Shown in pieces: positions 9,157 through 17,753 of a stretch of DNA of 62,175 nt. The notes beneath the pieces were generated by a model. It was given only the letters and a program-made list of their open reading frames with translations. It had not been told where the DNA came from and searched no databases. The stretch comes from Kiritimatiellales bacterium (lineage in GTDB: Bacteria; Verrucomicrobiota; Kiritimatiellia; Kiritimatiellales; Pontiellaceae), in assembly GCA_003230915.1 (NCBI GenBank), contig QIHI01000122.1:1-62175 (forward strand), in the 5' to 3' direction. Positions within the stretch are counted from its first letter, which is position 1. Each line of letters begins with the position of its first letter. The position numbers and the translations under genes were made by a program.

Positions 9157-10727
9157 GTTCTCAGGCCAGTTTTACCCTGCGCAATCGCAACCCGGATGTG
9201 TTGACGTGCATTGCCAATCTTTCCAACGACGAGGTATTTACCCCTCCGGAGTTTGCTAATCGAATGCTGGATACGCTGACCGAAGCATGGGCGGCCGATA
9301 ATGACGGAGCGAATATCTGGGCGGATAAGACGGTACGATTTCTTGACCCATTTACGAAGTCGGGCGTGTTCCTGCGCGAAATAACGAGCCGCCTCACCAA
9401 AGGTTTGGCGGATGAGATTCCTGATTTAGAAGAGCGCGTCAACCACATCCTCACGAAGCAGGTGTACGGTATCGCCATTACGCATCTTACCAGCTTGCTT
9501 GCACGGCGAAGCGTGTATTGCTCGAAATATGCAAACGGCGAGCACTCCATTGCCAATGGTTTTGACAATGATGCTGGCCATGTGTGGTTTGAGCGCATGG
9601 AACACACATGGAAAAAGGGTAGGTGCAAGTTTTGCGGGGCCAATCAGGCGACCTATGACCGTGGCGGAGTGCTGGAAACTCACGCTTATGCGTTTATTCA
9701 TACGGATAATATCAAGACTCGGGTGACCGAGTTATTTGGAGAATACATGCAATTCGACGTTATTATTGGAAATCCACCGTACCAACTTGGCTCAGATGGC
9801 GGGACTCGCGCTGTGCCGATTTATCAACACTTCGTCGAGCAGGCAAAGAAGCTTGAACCACGTTTCCTCTCTATGGTCATACCGTCGCGATGGATGGCTT
9901 CTGGTCTTGGGCTTACCGAGTTCCGCCAGACAATGCTCAGTGATCGGCGTATGCGGGAACTGGTGGATTATCCTGCGGCAAACGATGTGTTCCCTGGTGT
10001 CGAGGTGAAAGCGGGCATTTGCTACTTTCTCTGGGATGCAACACACGACGGCGATTGCGACGTGACAACCATTCGGGGCGGAGAGATTTTTGGCCCAGCG
10101 GCGCGGAACCTCGATGAGAATGATGTGTTTGTGCGGGATTCGCGCGCCATGTCTATTCTGCGAAAGGTACAGAAACGTGGCGAACCGTCCATTAACTCAA
10201 TTCTTGCTCGCGACAAGGAGTTTGGCTGGACGTCAAACTTCGATGGCTTCCACGGGACGAAACGCGATGGGGACTTGCCACTCTACTATATTCGAAAAAT
10301 GAAGCGCGCCGTGGGCTACATTGCGCGCACGGCAGTCACCAAGAGTGCACATCTAATTGATACATGGAAAGTCCTTGTTCCCCAGGCATTCAATGGTGGA
10401 GATAGTGTCCCTCATCAAATTTTGGGAAAACCGCTGATCGCTCCATCGCCGTCGGTTTGCACTCAGTCGTTCTTGTTCTTTAATGTTGGTTCGAGTGATG
10501 AGGCCAAGAGCCTCCAGTCGTATTACACGACCAGGTTCTTTCGTTTCCTCGTCTCGATTCGGAAAATAACTCAGCATGCGACCCACGCCACTTACACATG
10601 GGTTCCGATGCAGACATGGGATCGCACGTGGACAGACGATGCCCTCTATGAGAGCTACGGCGTCACGAAAGACGAGATTGAATTCATCAACAGCATGATT
10701 CGACCGATGGGTGAAATTGATGAGTAA
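9153..10727 (+). CDS. Eco57I-type DNA adenine methyltransferase
   Basis: Probable catalytic N6-adenine methylase of the operon, 524 residues. It has EVFTPPEFANRMLD at the start and a modified SAM motif FLDPFTKSGVFLREI in place of the usual DPxxGSG. A CxxC zinc-ribbon half (KGRCKFCGANQ) and the catalytic motif VIIGNPPYQ (about residue 206) follow. The C-terminal half, with many aromatic and basic residues, is the likely target-recognition region. It starts within the stop of the preceding gene, and the helicase start lies within its own stop region. The pairing of two SAM-motif proteins, only one with NPPY, suggests a heteromeric methylase. This is inference. Confidence 0.88.
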   Translation: MSSQASFTLRNRNPDVLTCIANLSNDEVFTPPEFANRMLDTLTEAWAADNDGANIWADKTVRFLDPFTKSGVFLREITSRLTKGLADEIPDLEERVNHILTKQVYGIAITHLTSLLARRSVYCSKYANGEHSIANGFDNDAGHVWFERMEHTWKKGRCKFCGANQATYDRGGVLETHAYAFIHTDNIKTRVTELFGEYMQFDVIIGNPPYQLGSDGGTRAVPIYQHFVEQAKKLEPRFLSMVIPSRWMASGLGLTEFRQTMLSDRRMRELVDYPAANDVFPGVEVKAGICYFLWDATHDGDCDVTTIRGGEIFGPAARNLDENDVFVRDSRAMSILRKVQKRGEPSINSILARDKEFGWTSNFDGFHGTKRDGDLPLYYIRKMKRAVGYIARTAVTKSAHLIDTWKVLVPQAFNGGDSVPHQILGKPLIAPSPSVCTQSFLFFNVGSSDEAKSLQSYYTTRFFRFLVSIRKITQHATHATYTWVPMQTWDRTWTDDALYESYGVTKDEIEFINSMIRPMGEIDE

Positions 10728-13275
10728 GACCATTGCGGAAATTCTCGAACCGAAGCCGGAAGTCCTGCCACGCATTTACGCCTACTCGATTGCAGACAGG
10801 GTGCATACAGGACTTCTCAAAGTAGGGAAGACCTCGCGCGACGTAAAACAGCGTATTGCTGAGCAACTAAAAACGGCTGCCATCAAGAACTACCGGATTG
10901 AGCTGGACGAGTTGGCTGAGCGCGATGACGGTTCCATCTTTTCCGATCACGAAGTGCGCGCGGCACTCGTCACAAAAGGGTTCGAGAATGCCGAGTTGGA
11001 GTGGATGCGATGTTCGGTGGCGGATGTGAAAACCGCGCTCGCTGAACTGCGCACCGGCCAGCGGTTCACCGGTACGCATCACGAAACCTTTGCGATGCGG
11101 CGTGAGCAGGTCGAAGCCGTGAATAAGACCTTCGACTATTACCAATCGATCTGGGCAGAAAACAAGAGCGCGGTTCCGCGTTTTCTTTGGAATGCTAAGA
11201 TGCGTTTCGGCAAAACATTTACGGCCTATCAGTTGGCAAGAAAACTCAAAGCCAAGCGCGTGCTGGTGCTGACTTTCAAGCCCGCGGTGGAGGATGCCTG
11301 GCAGACTGACCTTGAATCTCATGTGGACTTCGATGGGTGGCAGTACCTCTCGCGTTCGTCCGGCAGTGATCCGATGCAGATTGATCGAGAGAAGCCGGTG
11401 GTTTATTTTGGTTCCTTCCAGGATTTGCTGGGTCGCGACACGGCGGGAAACATTAAGTCCAAGAACGAATGGCTTCATGTGGTGAATTGGGATCTTGTGG
11501 TATTCGACGAATACCACTTTGGCGCGTGGCGGGAGACGGCGAAGGAGTTGTTCGAAGGCGAGGAGGAGGCCGTTGCGAAAAAGGAAACCAAGCTGGAATA
11601 CGCCGCCGATCTGGAAAGTGTGAATGAAGATCTTGGTGAGCTTTCGGAGAAGGAAACCGAGTTCCTACCCATTACGACCAAGGCGTATGTCTATCTCTCC
11701 GGAACCCCCTTCAAGGCGTTGGCCACGGGTGAGTTCATTGAGGAGCAAATTTTCAACTGGACCTATACCGACGAGCAACGCGCCAAGGAAGAATGGGACT
11801 ATCGAACCGCAGAACAAGGAACTCCGAATCACGAAAGGAATCCCTATGCCTCGCTTCCTCAAATGCGTCTGCTGACCTATCAGATGCCCGACGAACTCCT
11901 GGCAATCGCAAGCGGCGGGGAGTTTGACGAGTTCGATCTGAATGCCTTCTTTGGGGCGTCGGGAACGGGTGTGTTGGCGCAGTTCAGGCACAAGAGCGAT
12001 GTGCAGAAGTGGCTGGATATTATCCGGGGCGGGTATGCGTCCAAGTCAGTAGAGCATCTAAAAACGGGATCGCGGCCCCCATTTCCGTACTCGGATGTGC
12101 GGCTTTTACCCTATCTTCAGCATTCATTCTGGTTTATGCCAAATGTCGCGTCCTGCCATGCGATGGCCAATCTGCTGGCAGAGAAACACAACACCTTCTG
12201 GTACGACTACGAGGCCATTGTCTCAGCAGGTGCCTCGGCGGGTATCGGGCTAGCTGCGTTGCCGCCCGTGCGCAAGGCCATCGGGAGCGGATTCGAGACG
12301 AAGACTATTGTATTGTCGTGCGGCAAGCTCACCACCGGGATCACGGTGCCGCAGTGGTCATCCATTTTGATGCTGCGCAACCTCAAATCGCCCGAAACCT
12401 ACTTTCAGGCCGCATTTCGCGTTCAGTCACCGTGGTCTCTAAAGAACCCCAACGGTGACAATCCCAACGAGGAGGAAATCCTCAAGCCCGTTTGTTTCGT
12501 CTTTGATTTTGCTCCCACCCGTGCCCTGCGGCAGATCTCGGAGTATGGGATTGGCTTGTCCCCCAACGAACCGAACCCCGAGAATGCAGTCAGAGATCTC
12601 GTATCGTTCCTGCCGGTGCTGGCCTACGATGGTGCGAATATGACGCAGATTGACGCGGGAGGTATTCTCGACATCGCGATGGCGGGTACCTCGGCCACGC
12701 TGCTGGCTCGCAAGTGGGAGAGCGCGTTGCTCGTCAATGTGGACAATGGCACTCTGCGCCGCATCCTCGATAATCCGAAAGCGATGGCTGCAGTGGGGCG
12801 CATTGAAGGATGGCGTTCACTGGGCGATAATATTATTGAGACCATCATTAACAAGAGCGAGAAGGTCAAAGAGCTCAAGAATAAGGCGAAAGGCGGTGAC
12901 TTGACTCCCAAAGAGAAAAAAGAGCTCAGCGCCGAGGAGAAAGAGTATAAATCCAAGCGCAAGCTCATCCAGGAAAAGCTGATTAAGTTCGCGACGCGTA
13001 TCCCAGCATTCATGTATCTAACTGACTTTCGAGAGAACACTTTGCAGGACGTGATTACCAAGCTAGAGCCTGAACTGTTCATGACCGTCACGGGTCTGAC
13101 CGTGCAAGATTTTCACCTGCTTGTGAGCCTTCGGGTGTTCAACACCGAGCAAATGAATCAAGCTGTTTTTGCCTTCCGACGCTATGAAGACGCGTCGCTC
13201 CGCTACACGGGGATCGATAGTCATGAGGGGCTGACTCATTACGGGCTGTATAATACCGTAGTGGCGGTTGAATGA
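10720..13275 (+). CDS. DEAD-type helicase with GIY-YIG/T5orf172-like N-terminal domain (restriction subunit)
   Basis: Likely restriction effector of the operon, 851 residues. The start at 10720 overlaps the methylase stop (ATGAGTAA). Residues about 15-110 resemble GIY-YIG-superfamily nucleases of the T5orf172/MUG113 kind (IYAYSI, GLLKVGKTSRDVKQRI). A superfamily 2 helicase core follows: Walker A-like AKMRFGKTFTAYQLA, Walker B VVFDEYHFG, motif III LSGTPF, and motif VI-like QAAFRVQSPW. A lysine-rich coiled segment lies near residue 720. The nuclease assignment is by motif order only and the catalytic Arg/Glu were not verified. It could translocate DNA, cut it, or both. Confidence 0.82.
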   Translation: MSKTIAEILEPKPEVLPRIYAYSIADRVHTGLLKVGKTSRDVKQRIAEQLKTAAIKNYRIELDELAERDDGSIFSDHEVRAALVTKGFENAELEWMRCSVADVKTALAELRTGQRFTGTHHETFAMRREQVEAVNKTFDYYQSIWAENKSAVPRFLWNAKMRFGKTFTAYQLARKLKAKRVLVLTFKPAVEDAWQTDLESHVDFDGWQYLSRSSGSDPMQIDREKPVVYFGSFQDLLGRDTAGNIKSKNEWLHVVNWDLVVFDEYHFGAWRETAKELFEGEEEAVAKKETKLEYAADLESVNEDLGELSEKETEFLPITTKAYVYLSGTPFKALATGEFIEEQIFNWTYTDEQRAKEEWDYRTAEQGTPNHERNPYASLPQMRLLTYQMPDELLAIASGGEFDEFDLNAFFGASGTGVLAQFRHKSDVQKWLDIIRGGYASKSVEHLKTGSRPPFPYSDVRLLPYLQHSFWFMPNVASCHAMANLLAEKHNTFWYDYEAIVSAGASAGIGLAALPPVRKAIGSGFETKTIVLSCGKLTTGITVPQWSSILMLRNLKSPETYFQAAFRVQSPWSLKNPNGDNPNEEEILKPVCFVFDFAPTRALRQISEYGIGLSPNEPNPENAVRDLVSFLPVLAYDGANMTQIDAGGILDIAMAGTSATLLARKWESALLVNVDNGTLRRILDNPKAMAAVGRIEGWRSLGDNIIETIINKSEKVKELKNKAKGGDLTPKEKKELSAEEKEYKSKRKLIQEKLIKFATRIPAFMYLTDFRENTLQDVITKLEPELFMTVTGLTVQDFHLLVSLRVFNTEQMNQAVFAFRRYEDASLRYTGIDSHEGLTHYGLYNTVVAVE

Positions 13276-13303
13276 GTTGTGCATTAGAGAATCTCTAAAC
13301 AAA

Positions 13304-13417
13304 TTCAAATGCTACGAGGACACCAGCTTGAGCTATTCAGGAATAAACCGTCATAAAGGCGAGGATGTCGGTTTATTTAGTATGATGATTCGCCCAATGG
13401 AGGCTCCCAGTGAGTAA
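13304..13417 (+). pseudogene. relic of a second copy of the helicase C-terminus
   Basis: Starting 29 bases after the helicase stop, an open frame of 37 codons reads FKCYEDTSLSYSGINRHKG, closely matching the helicase tail FRRYEDASLRYTGIDSHEG (12 of 19 identical). It then ends SMMIRPMEAPSE, which resembles the methylase tail SMIRPMGEIDE. It has no start codon or ribosome site. It is therefore a decayed or recombined fragment of a related system, not a gene. The alignment was done by eye. Confidence 0.7.
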
Positions 13418-13424
13418 TGGGGCT

Positions 13425-13711
13425 TTAAATTTGCTCCAGCCAATGCCGAGGGTCTTGCCTCAAGTGCATGATGCAATGAGGATGGTTTCGTTGCGGGCTA
13501 CATACAAAATTCCATAAGGGAAACGATCGGTAAGATAACGTCGGGAACGCGAAGAGAAAATTGGCCAGGGGGTGGGGTGTTGCTAAATTCGTTTGAAGCC
13601 TTTTTTTACTTCTGCCGCAAGTTCATATCCAAGTCCCGGGCATTGATGGTTGTAGTATTCGACAATCTCCGCGAGTTCCTGTTCGGCACAGGCTAGAACG
13701 ATCAAATTCAT
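13425..13711 (-). pseudogene. broken ParE/RelE-type toxin gene
   Basis: The minus strand from ATG 13709-13711 encodes a ParE-like toxin: AEQELAEIVEYYNHQCPGLG, later FPYGILYVARNETILIA and finally MHLRQDPRHWLEQI. An in-frame TAG stands at codon 43 (13583-13585). A second break near 13465 shifts the last 14 codons out of frame. All parts of the family are present in order, so the gene decayed in place. It overlaps the antitoxin relic's stop in the usual TCATGA arrangement. Confidence 0.8.
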
Positions 13712-13853
13712 GATTTTGAAATTCGCTTAAAGACCTCGTCGGCGGAGGATGCCTTTATTTTTCCCGCGTCAAAGGCATCGATACGGGATTCAATCTCTGT
13801 TGCCCAGGCTTCATCTATCGTGGATTCCACCTGTACTAAGCTCGCCGAGATCG
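13708..13853 (-). pseudogene. truncated addiction-module antitoxin
   Basis: The C-terminal part of a short antitoxin of the 'addiction module component' family: DEAWATEIESRIDAFDAG, then KASSADEVFKRISKS and a TGA that overlaps the toxin start. The N-terminal 25 or so residues, including the start, are not recognisable upstream of about 13853. Together with the broken toxin next door this is a dead toxin-antitoxin locus. Confidence 0.75.
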
Positions 13854-13897
13854 TCACCCATCCATTAGCACCGTTGTCCTGGAGGTTCTGAGTTTTT

Positions 13898-13957
13898 TTG
13901 ACGGGATAACGGGATGGACAAGGATTTTACAGAATGATTCTGTCCTAATCATTCTGT
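13898..13957. repeat. intergenic dispersed-type repeat with perfect stem-loop
   Basis: GACGGGATAACGGGATGGACAAG runs into a perfect 11-bp stem: ACAGAATGATT (13929-13939), a 7-base loop, AATCATTCTGT (13947-13957). The left part is built of GACGGGAT-like units. This resembles the 'ACAGGATTAACAGGAT' class of intergenic repeats common in environmental bacteria. It supplies the last codons and the stop of mutY and may also act as a transcript 3' end, although no T-run follows on the minus strand. Confidence 0.55.
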
Positions 13958-15036
13958 TGAATAATCTGGCGTTCCAGCGCGTCAATCACATACAGGTCGG
14001 CCTTGGAATAGGGAACCTTGCGCAGGTCGGAAGTATCCAACCACTGGAAGTTCTGACATTCGATGGGGCGGGGTCGGCCGGATTTTATTTTGGCGAAGTA
14101 GGTGTGCATTTCCATCGTAAAGTGGCTGTAGGCATGTTTGACGGTAATGAGGAAATCGCCGGTTTCGATGTTGATTCCTAACTCTTCCTTCAGCTCGCGG
14201 ACAATGCACTGCTGGATCGTTTCTCCGGTCTCCCGCTTGCCGCCGGGGAATTCCCACAGGCCGCCGAGCATGTCCTCGTCCCGCCGCTGGGCAATCAGCA
14301 CCTCGCCTTTGCGGTTGGTGACGACCGCTGCGCCGACGACAATGTGAGGAACTTTCTTCTTTGGGGCTTTGATGGGGTAGTCGGTCGGACGACCGGACTC
14401 ATGCCCGAGGCATACGTGGGATATGGGACAGCTACCGCACTGCGGGTTTTTCGGTAGGCAAATGGTGGCACCAAGCTCCATCATGGCTTCGTTGAAGTTG
14501 CCGGCCTCGCCCTTCACAAGCAGGTCGTCGGCGAGCTGCTGGAGTTCCTTTTTTGCGGTAGTGGAGCGGGTGTCCTTCGTATAAGCGAAGAGGCGCGAGA
14601 GCACGCGGATGACGTTGCCATCAAGTACGGCAAGATCGAGGTTGAAGGCGAGGGAACCGATCGCGGCGGTGGTATAGCTGCCGATGCCGGGCAGTTTAAT
14701 AATTTCTTCCGCCGTTTTCGGAAAGCGGCCGCGGTGTTCGTCAGTAATGATCTGCGCCGCCTTATGCAGGTTACGGGCTCGGGAATAATAACCTAGGCCC
14801 TCCCACTGTTTGAGCACATCTTCCTGCGAGGCCGCCGCGAGCGATTTGAGCGACGGGAAGCGCTTCATGAAGCGGTTAAAGTAGGGGATCACTTGATCGA
14901 CGCGCGTCTGCTGGAGCATCAACTCGGAGATCCAGACACGGTAGGGTGTGCGGTTGCTGCGCCACGGCATGGCGCGCCGATTGGTCGCAAACCACGGCAG
15001 GAGTTTGGTGCGAATTGCGCGCTTGGCATGCTTCAC
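13945..15036 (-). CDS. mutY: A/G-specific adenine DNA glycosylase with C-terminal Nudix domain
   Basis: Removes adenine mispaired with 8-oxoguanine. The GTG start (15034-15036) overlaps the TGA of the HAD gene, so the two are coupled; the longer frame upstream is only an overlap with that gene. The 363-residue protein has SELMLQQTRVDQV, the helix-hairpin-helix LPGIGSYTTAAIGS, the catalytic Asp in LDGNVIRVLSR and a C-x6-C-x2-C-x5-C iron-sulfur motif (CLPKNPQCGSCPISHVC). The C-terminal domain carries an intact Nudix box (GKRETGE, then RELKEELGI). In most MutY proteins this domain only recognises 8-oxoG and the box is degenerate, so hydrolase activity is possible here. Confidence 0.95.
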   Translation of the reverse strand: MKHAKRAIRTKLLPWFATNRRAMPWRSNRTPYRVWISELMLQQTRVDQVIPYFNRFMKRFPSLKSLAAASQEDVLKQWEGLGYYSRARNLHKAAQIITDEHRGRFPKTAEEIIKLPGIGSYTTAAIGSLAFNLDLAVLDGNVIRVLSRLFAYTKDTRSTTAKKELQQLADDLLVKGEAGNFNEAMMELGATICLPKNPQCGSCPISHVCLGHESGRPTDYPIKAPKKKVPHIVVGAAVVTNRKGEVLIAQRRDEDMLGGLWEFPGGKRETGETIQQCIVRELKEELGINIETGDFLITVKHAYSHFTMEMHTYFAKIKSGRPRPIECQNFQWLDTSDLRKVPYSKADLYVIDALERQIIQQND

Positions 15037-15812
15037 CCGAGAATGTCTCCGACGCCATCGAGGATCAGGTCGGGGCGGTAGGCGAAGGAGTCGACATCTT
15101 CGCGCGAGGTCACGCCGCTGAGTACCAGAACGGTAGTGATCTCTGATTCCAGTCCGGCAACAATATCGGTATCCATGCGGTCGCCTACAATGACGGTCTC
15201 CTCGCGGCGGCATCCGATCTTCTTGAGCGCGGTACGCATCATCAAGGGATTGGGCTTGCCGACAAAGTAAGCCTTGTTTCCAGTGGCCTGCTCGATCGGT
15301 GAAATCAGTGCGCCGGTGGAGGGTACGATGCCTTGCTCGGTCGGACCAGTGAGGTCGGGATTGGTGCCGATGAGCTTGGCGCCTTGCTGGACAAACTTTA
15401 CTGCGCGCAGAATATTTTCGTAGGTATAGTTGCGCGATTCGCCGACGATGACATAGTCGGGATCAACGTCGTTCATGGTGATGCCAGCGTCGTAGAGGGC
15501 GTTGATTAGTCCGGTTTCCCCGATAACGTATGCGGTACTACCGGGCGTCTGCTTGGCAACGAATGCGGCCGTGGCCAGCGCGCTGGTGTAGAAGTGTTTC
15601 TTGTCGACCTCCAGACCCAGACGCGCGAGCTTTTCCTGTAGTTCGCGCGGCGCTCGCTCGCTACTATTGGTTAGGAAGAGGAAGTGCTTTTCTGCCTTTT
15701 TCAACCAGTTAACGAATTCTGTTACACCGGGAAGTAGCTTATTGCCGTGGTAGATGACGCCGTCCATATCGCAGATGAAAGCCTTCTTGCTACGGATTTT
15801 TTCCATGGTCAT
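15033..15812 (-). CDS. HAD-IIA family phosphatase (NagD/PGP-like)
   Basis: Cytosolic phosphatase of the HAD superfamily, 259 residues. Motif I is FICDMDGVIYHG with both catalytic aspartates. Motif II is FLTNSS. Motif III Lys lies in AYFVGKPNPLMM, and motif IV is VIVGDRMDTDIVAG. The C2 cap insertion between motifs II and III is of the NagD/4-nitrophenylphosphatase type, and the substrate is unknown. A start two codons in (Met3) is equally possible. It is coupled to mutY by a GTGA overlap and lies 17 bp downstream of the CNNM gene. Confidence 0.92.
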   Translation of the reverse strand: MTMEKIRSKKAFICDMDGVIYHGNKLLPGVTEFVNWLKKAEKHFLFLTNSSERAPRELQEKLARLGLEVDKKHFYTSALATAAFVAKQTPGSTAYVIGETGLINALYDAGITMNDVDPDYVIVGESRNYTYENILRAVKFVQQGAKLIGTNPDLTGPTEQGIVPSTGALISPIEQATGNKAYFVGKPNPLMMRTALKKIGCRREETVIVGDRMDTDIVAGLESEITTVLVLSGVTSREDVDSFAYRPDLILDGVGDILG

Positions 15813-15829
15813 GTTCTCTCTACTTAAAA

Positions 15830-17086
15830 TTAAACCGGCGGCTTGGGAACCATTTTCACGACTTGGATCTGCCGTTGGGTGGCGGAGTGGATGTGCAATG
15901 TGTAGCCGGGAGCCTCCAGAGTTTCTCCAGGCGTCGGGATGCGGCCAAGCTTGGCGAAGATATAGCCGCCGAACGAGTCGTATTCATCGCACTCCGGGAA
16001 TTTTACGCTCAGCTCCTCGTTCAGGTCGATGATCGGCATGCGAGCCTGCACCATGACCGAGCCGTCCGGTCGCCGGTGCAGCTCGCTCTCCTTGAGGTCA
16101 TACTCATCCTCGATCTCGCCGACGAGCTCCTCGATGATGTCCTCCATCGAAACCAGCCCCTCGGTGCCGCCATATTCACCGACCACCAGCGCCAGTTGCG
16201 AATGCGTCCGCTTCATCAGCTGCATTAGGTCGTTGATCGGCATGGTTTCCGGCACAAAGTCGATCTTCTTCACCAGCTGGCTAATGGGCGTTGTACCTTC
16301 CTCACCGGCACATAGCCGGAGTAGATCCTTCACATGTACCATGCCGATCACATCGTCGATATTCTCGTGGTAGATGGGGAAGCGCGAGTGGCGTGACTCC
16401 TTCACCTGTTCGATGCACTCGCCGACCGTCAGCGTATCCTTGAGTCCGCTGATATCAATGCGTGGCGTCATGATTTCGCGGGTAACGGTATCGCCGAATT
16501 CGAAAACACTACGGATGATTTCCCGCTCTTCCTCTTCCAGATCGTCCTCGTCGGTTTCCTCGATCAGGTTCTTGATTTCATCTTCCGGCGAGGGGCGGTC
16601 GTCTTCGTCCGAGGCCGACATGGCGTGGTGCAGTAGCCGATCTTCGATAAACTGCAACGGCCGGACAAAGGGATACATTAGCAACGTGAGCAACCCAATG
16701 GCCGGAAGTGCCGCGAGCGAAATACGGTCGGCATAGCTCTCCGAAAGCACGTGCGGGACAATGCGCACAACCAGCATGTAGAAGAGCGATAGGAAAAACA
16801 TGGAAATCACCATGAACCCAGTTCCACAATTCTTCAGCGCAAGGTAGAAGAGAATGAAGGTGGCGATGGCCGTCAGCGTCAGGAACAGCCGCGTGGTTTT
16901 CCCAAGCAGGAGCCAGCGGGATTGCCAGAATTGCAGTCGTTGGGTCTGCCGCCCCTCGCGCTCGATCAATCGCGGCAAGCCAGCATCGCCCGTGGAACGG
17001 AGCGAGGCATAAACCGAAGCCAGAATGCAGGCCAGCACAAGGGTTGCCAGACTGTAGAGCAAATACTGCGGATGGATTTTGTTCAT
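15830..17086 (-). CDS. CNNM/CorC-HlyC family membrane protein with CBS pair
   Basis: Probable divalent-cation (Mg2+/Co2+) export or resistance protein. At 418 residues it has a DUF21/CNNM membrane domain of about four helices (residues 5-150), then an acidic linker (EETDEDDLEEEEREI). A CBS pair follows (TREIMTPRIDI, SRFPIYHENIDDVIGMVHVKDLL, ALVVGEYGGTEGLVSMEDIIEELVGEI). The C-terminal CorC/HlyC domain ends at DSFGGYIFAKLGRIPTPGE. Transport itself is not proven for all relatives. Confidence 0.93.
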   Translation of the reverse strand: MNKIHPQYLLYSLATLVLACILASVYASLRSTGDAGLPRLIEREGRQTQRLQFWQSRWLLLGKTTRLFLTLTAIATFILFYLALKNCGTGFMVISMFFLSLFYMLVVRIVPHVLSESYADRISLAALPAIGLLTLLMYPFVRPLQFIEDRLLHHAMSASDEDDRPSPEDEIKNLIEETDEDDLEEEEREIIRSVFEFGDTVTREIMTPRIDISGLKDTLTVGECIEQVKESRHSRFPIYHENIDDVIGMVHVKDLLRLCAGEEGTTPISQLVKKIDFVPETMPINDLMQLMKRTHSQLALVVGEYGGTEGLVSMEDIIEELVGEIEDEYDLKESELHRRPDGSVMVQARMPIIDLNEELSVKFPECDEYDSFGGYIFAKLGRIPTPGETLEAPGYTLHIHSATQRQIQVVKMVPKPPV

Positions 17087-17248
17087 TTAATGTCCTGTTG
17101 GGGAATACCAGTCGACAGGTAAGAGTTAAGCGAACACCGCCCGCCATGACCAGCCAAACCCGTAACGAAAAAACCGTTAGTCCTGCGTTGACGGTATTCT
17201 TAAGCGGTGCTACGTTCCGCCTTCAAATTTCCGATTCAAGTTGGAAAG

Positions 17249-17326
17249 CGGGGCATAGCTCAGCCTGGCTAGAGCGCTACACTGGGGGTGTAGAGGTCGC
17301 AGGTTCAAATCCTGTTGCCCCGACCA
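17249..17326 (+). tRNA. tRNA-Pro (GGG anticodon), CCA encoded
   Basis: A full cloverleaf can be drawn. The acceptor stem is CGGGGCA/TGCCCCG, the D-arm AGCTCAGCCTGGCTAGAGC, the anticodon stem CTACA/TGTAG around loop CTGGGGG (anticodon GGG), the T-arm GCAGGTTCAAATCCTGT, and ACCA is encoded at the 3' end. Confidence 0.95.
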
Positions 17327-17384
17327 TTTAAACCCAACAATCGCGAGGTCGAAGGCGGTTTGTAACTTCATCATGCAAGACTTT

Positions 17385-17740
17385 ATCATATCGAACCGAA
17401 GCCGGTTCCACCAGCGCCTTCGCCGATGATTCCGATCCGTCCTATTTCCGCACGGTCAGCGATTATATCCATTTGAAGTCGCCGTCGAAGAGGCCGGAGT
17501 GGATTGGAGGTGGAAGGGATCTTGAATGTCTGCGGCATCTCTGATGATTCGCTTAAATCCCAACACGCCTACCGAGCCTATATGGATGCGCCATCAATCC
17601 CTTCTGATGAAAGCTCAGGATGCTTCCGATTCGATGGTATGGAAGCGGATGGAGCGCACTTTTAATTTACGGTCTACCGAGGCGCTTTTGGGCGGCTTGA
17701 CTCGGTGGATGGAACGGGCATAATGGCACGCTTTAACGGG
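17385..17740 (+). pseudogene. relic of a REP-associated/IS200-type (Y1) transposase
   Basis: The frame shifts several times, but recognisable pieces run in order. YFRTVSDYIHL is the well-conserved YLRTVSDYIHLNP segment of Y1 transposases and is encoded at about 17436-17475. SQHAYRAYMDAPS and then CFRFDGMEADGAHF end in a stop. There is no intact start or catalytic His-Tyr region. It fills the stretch between tRNA-Pro and the ABC cluster, where I see no other gene. Confidence 0.6.
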
Positions 17741-17753
17741 ATAGGCTGTTTTT

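Noticed and set aside
17044-17331. Open frame of 95 codons
   Set aside because: It runs through the tRNA-Pro gene and has no ribosome site.
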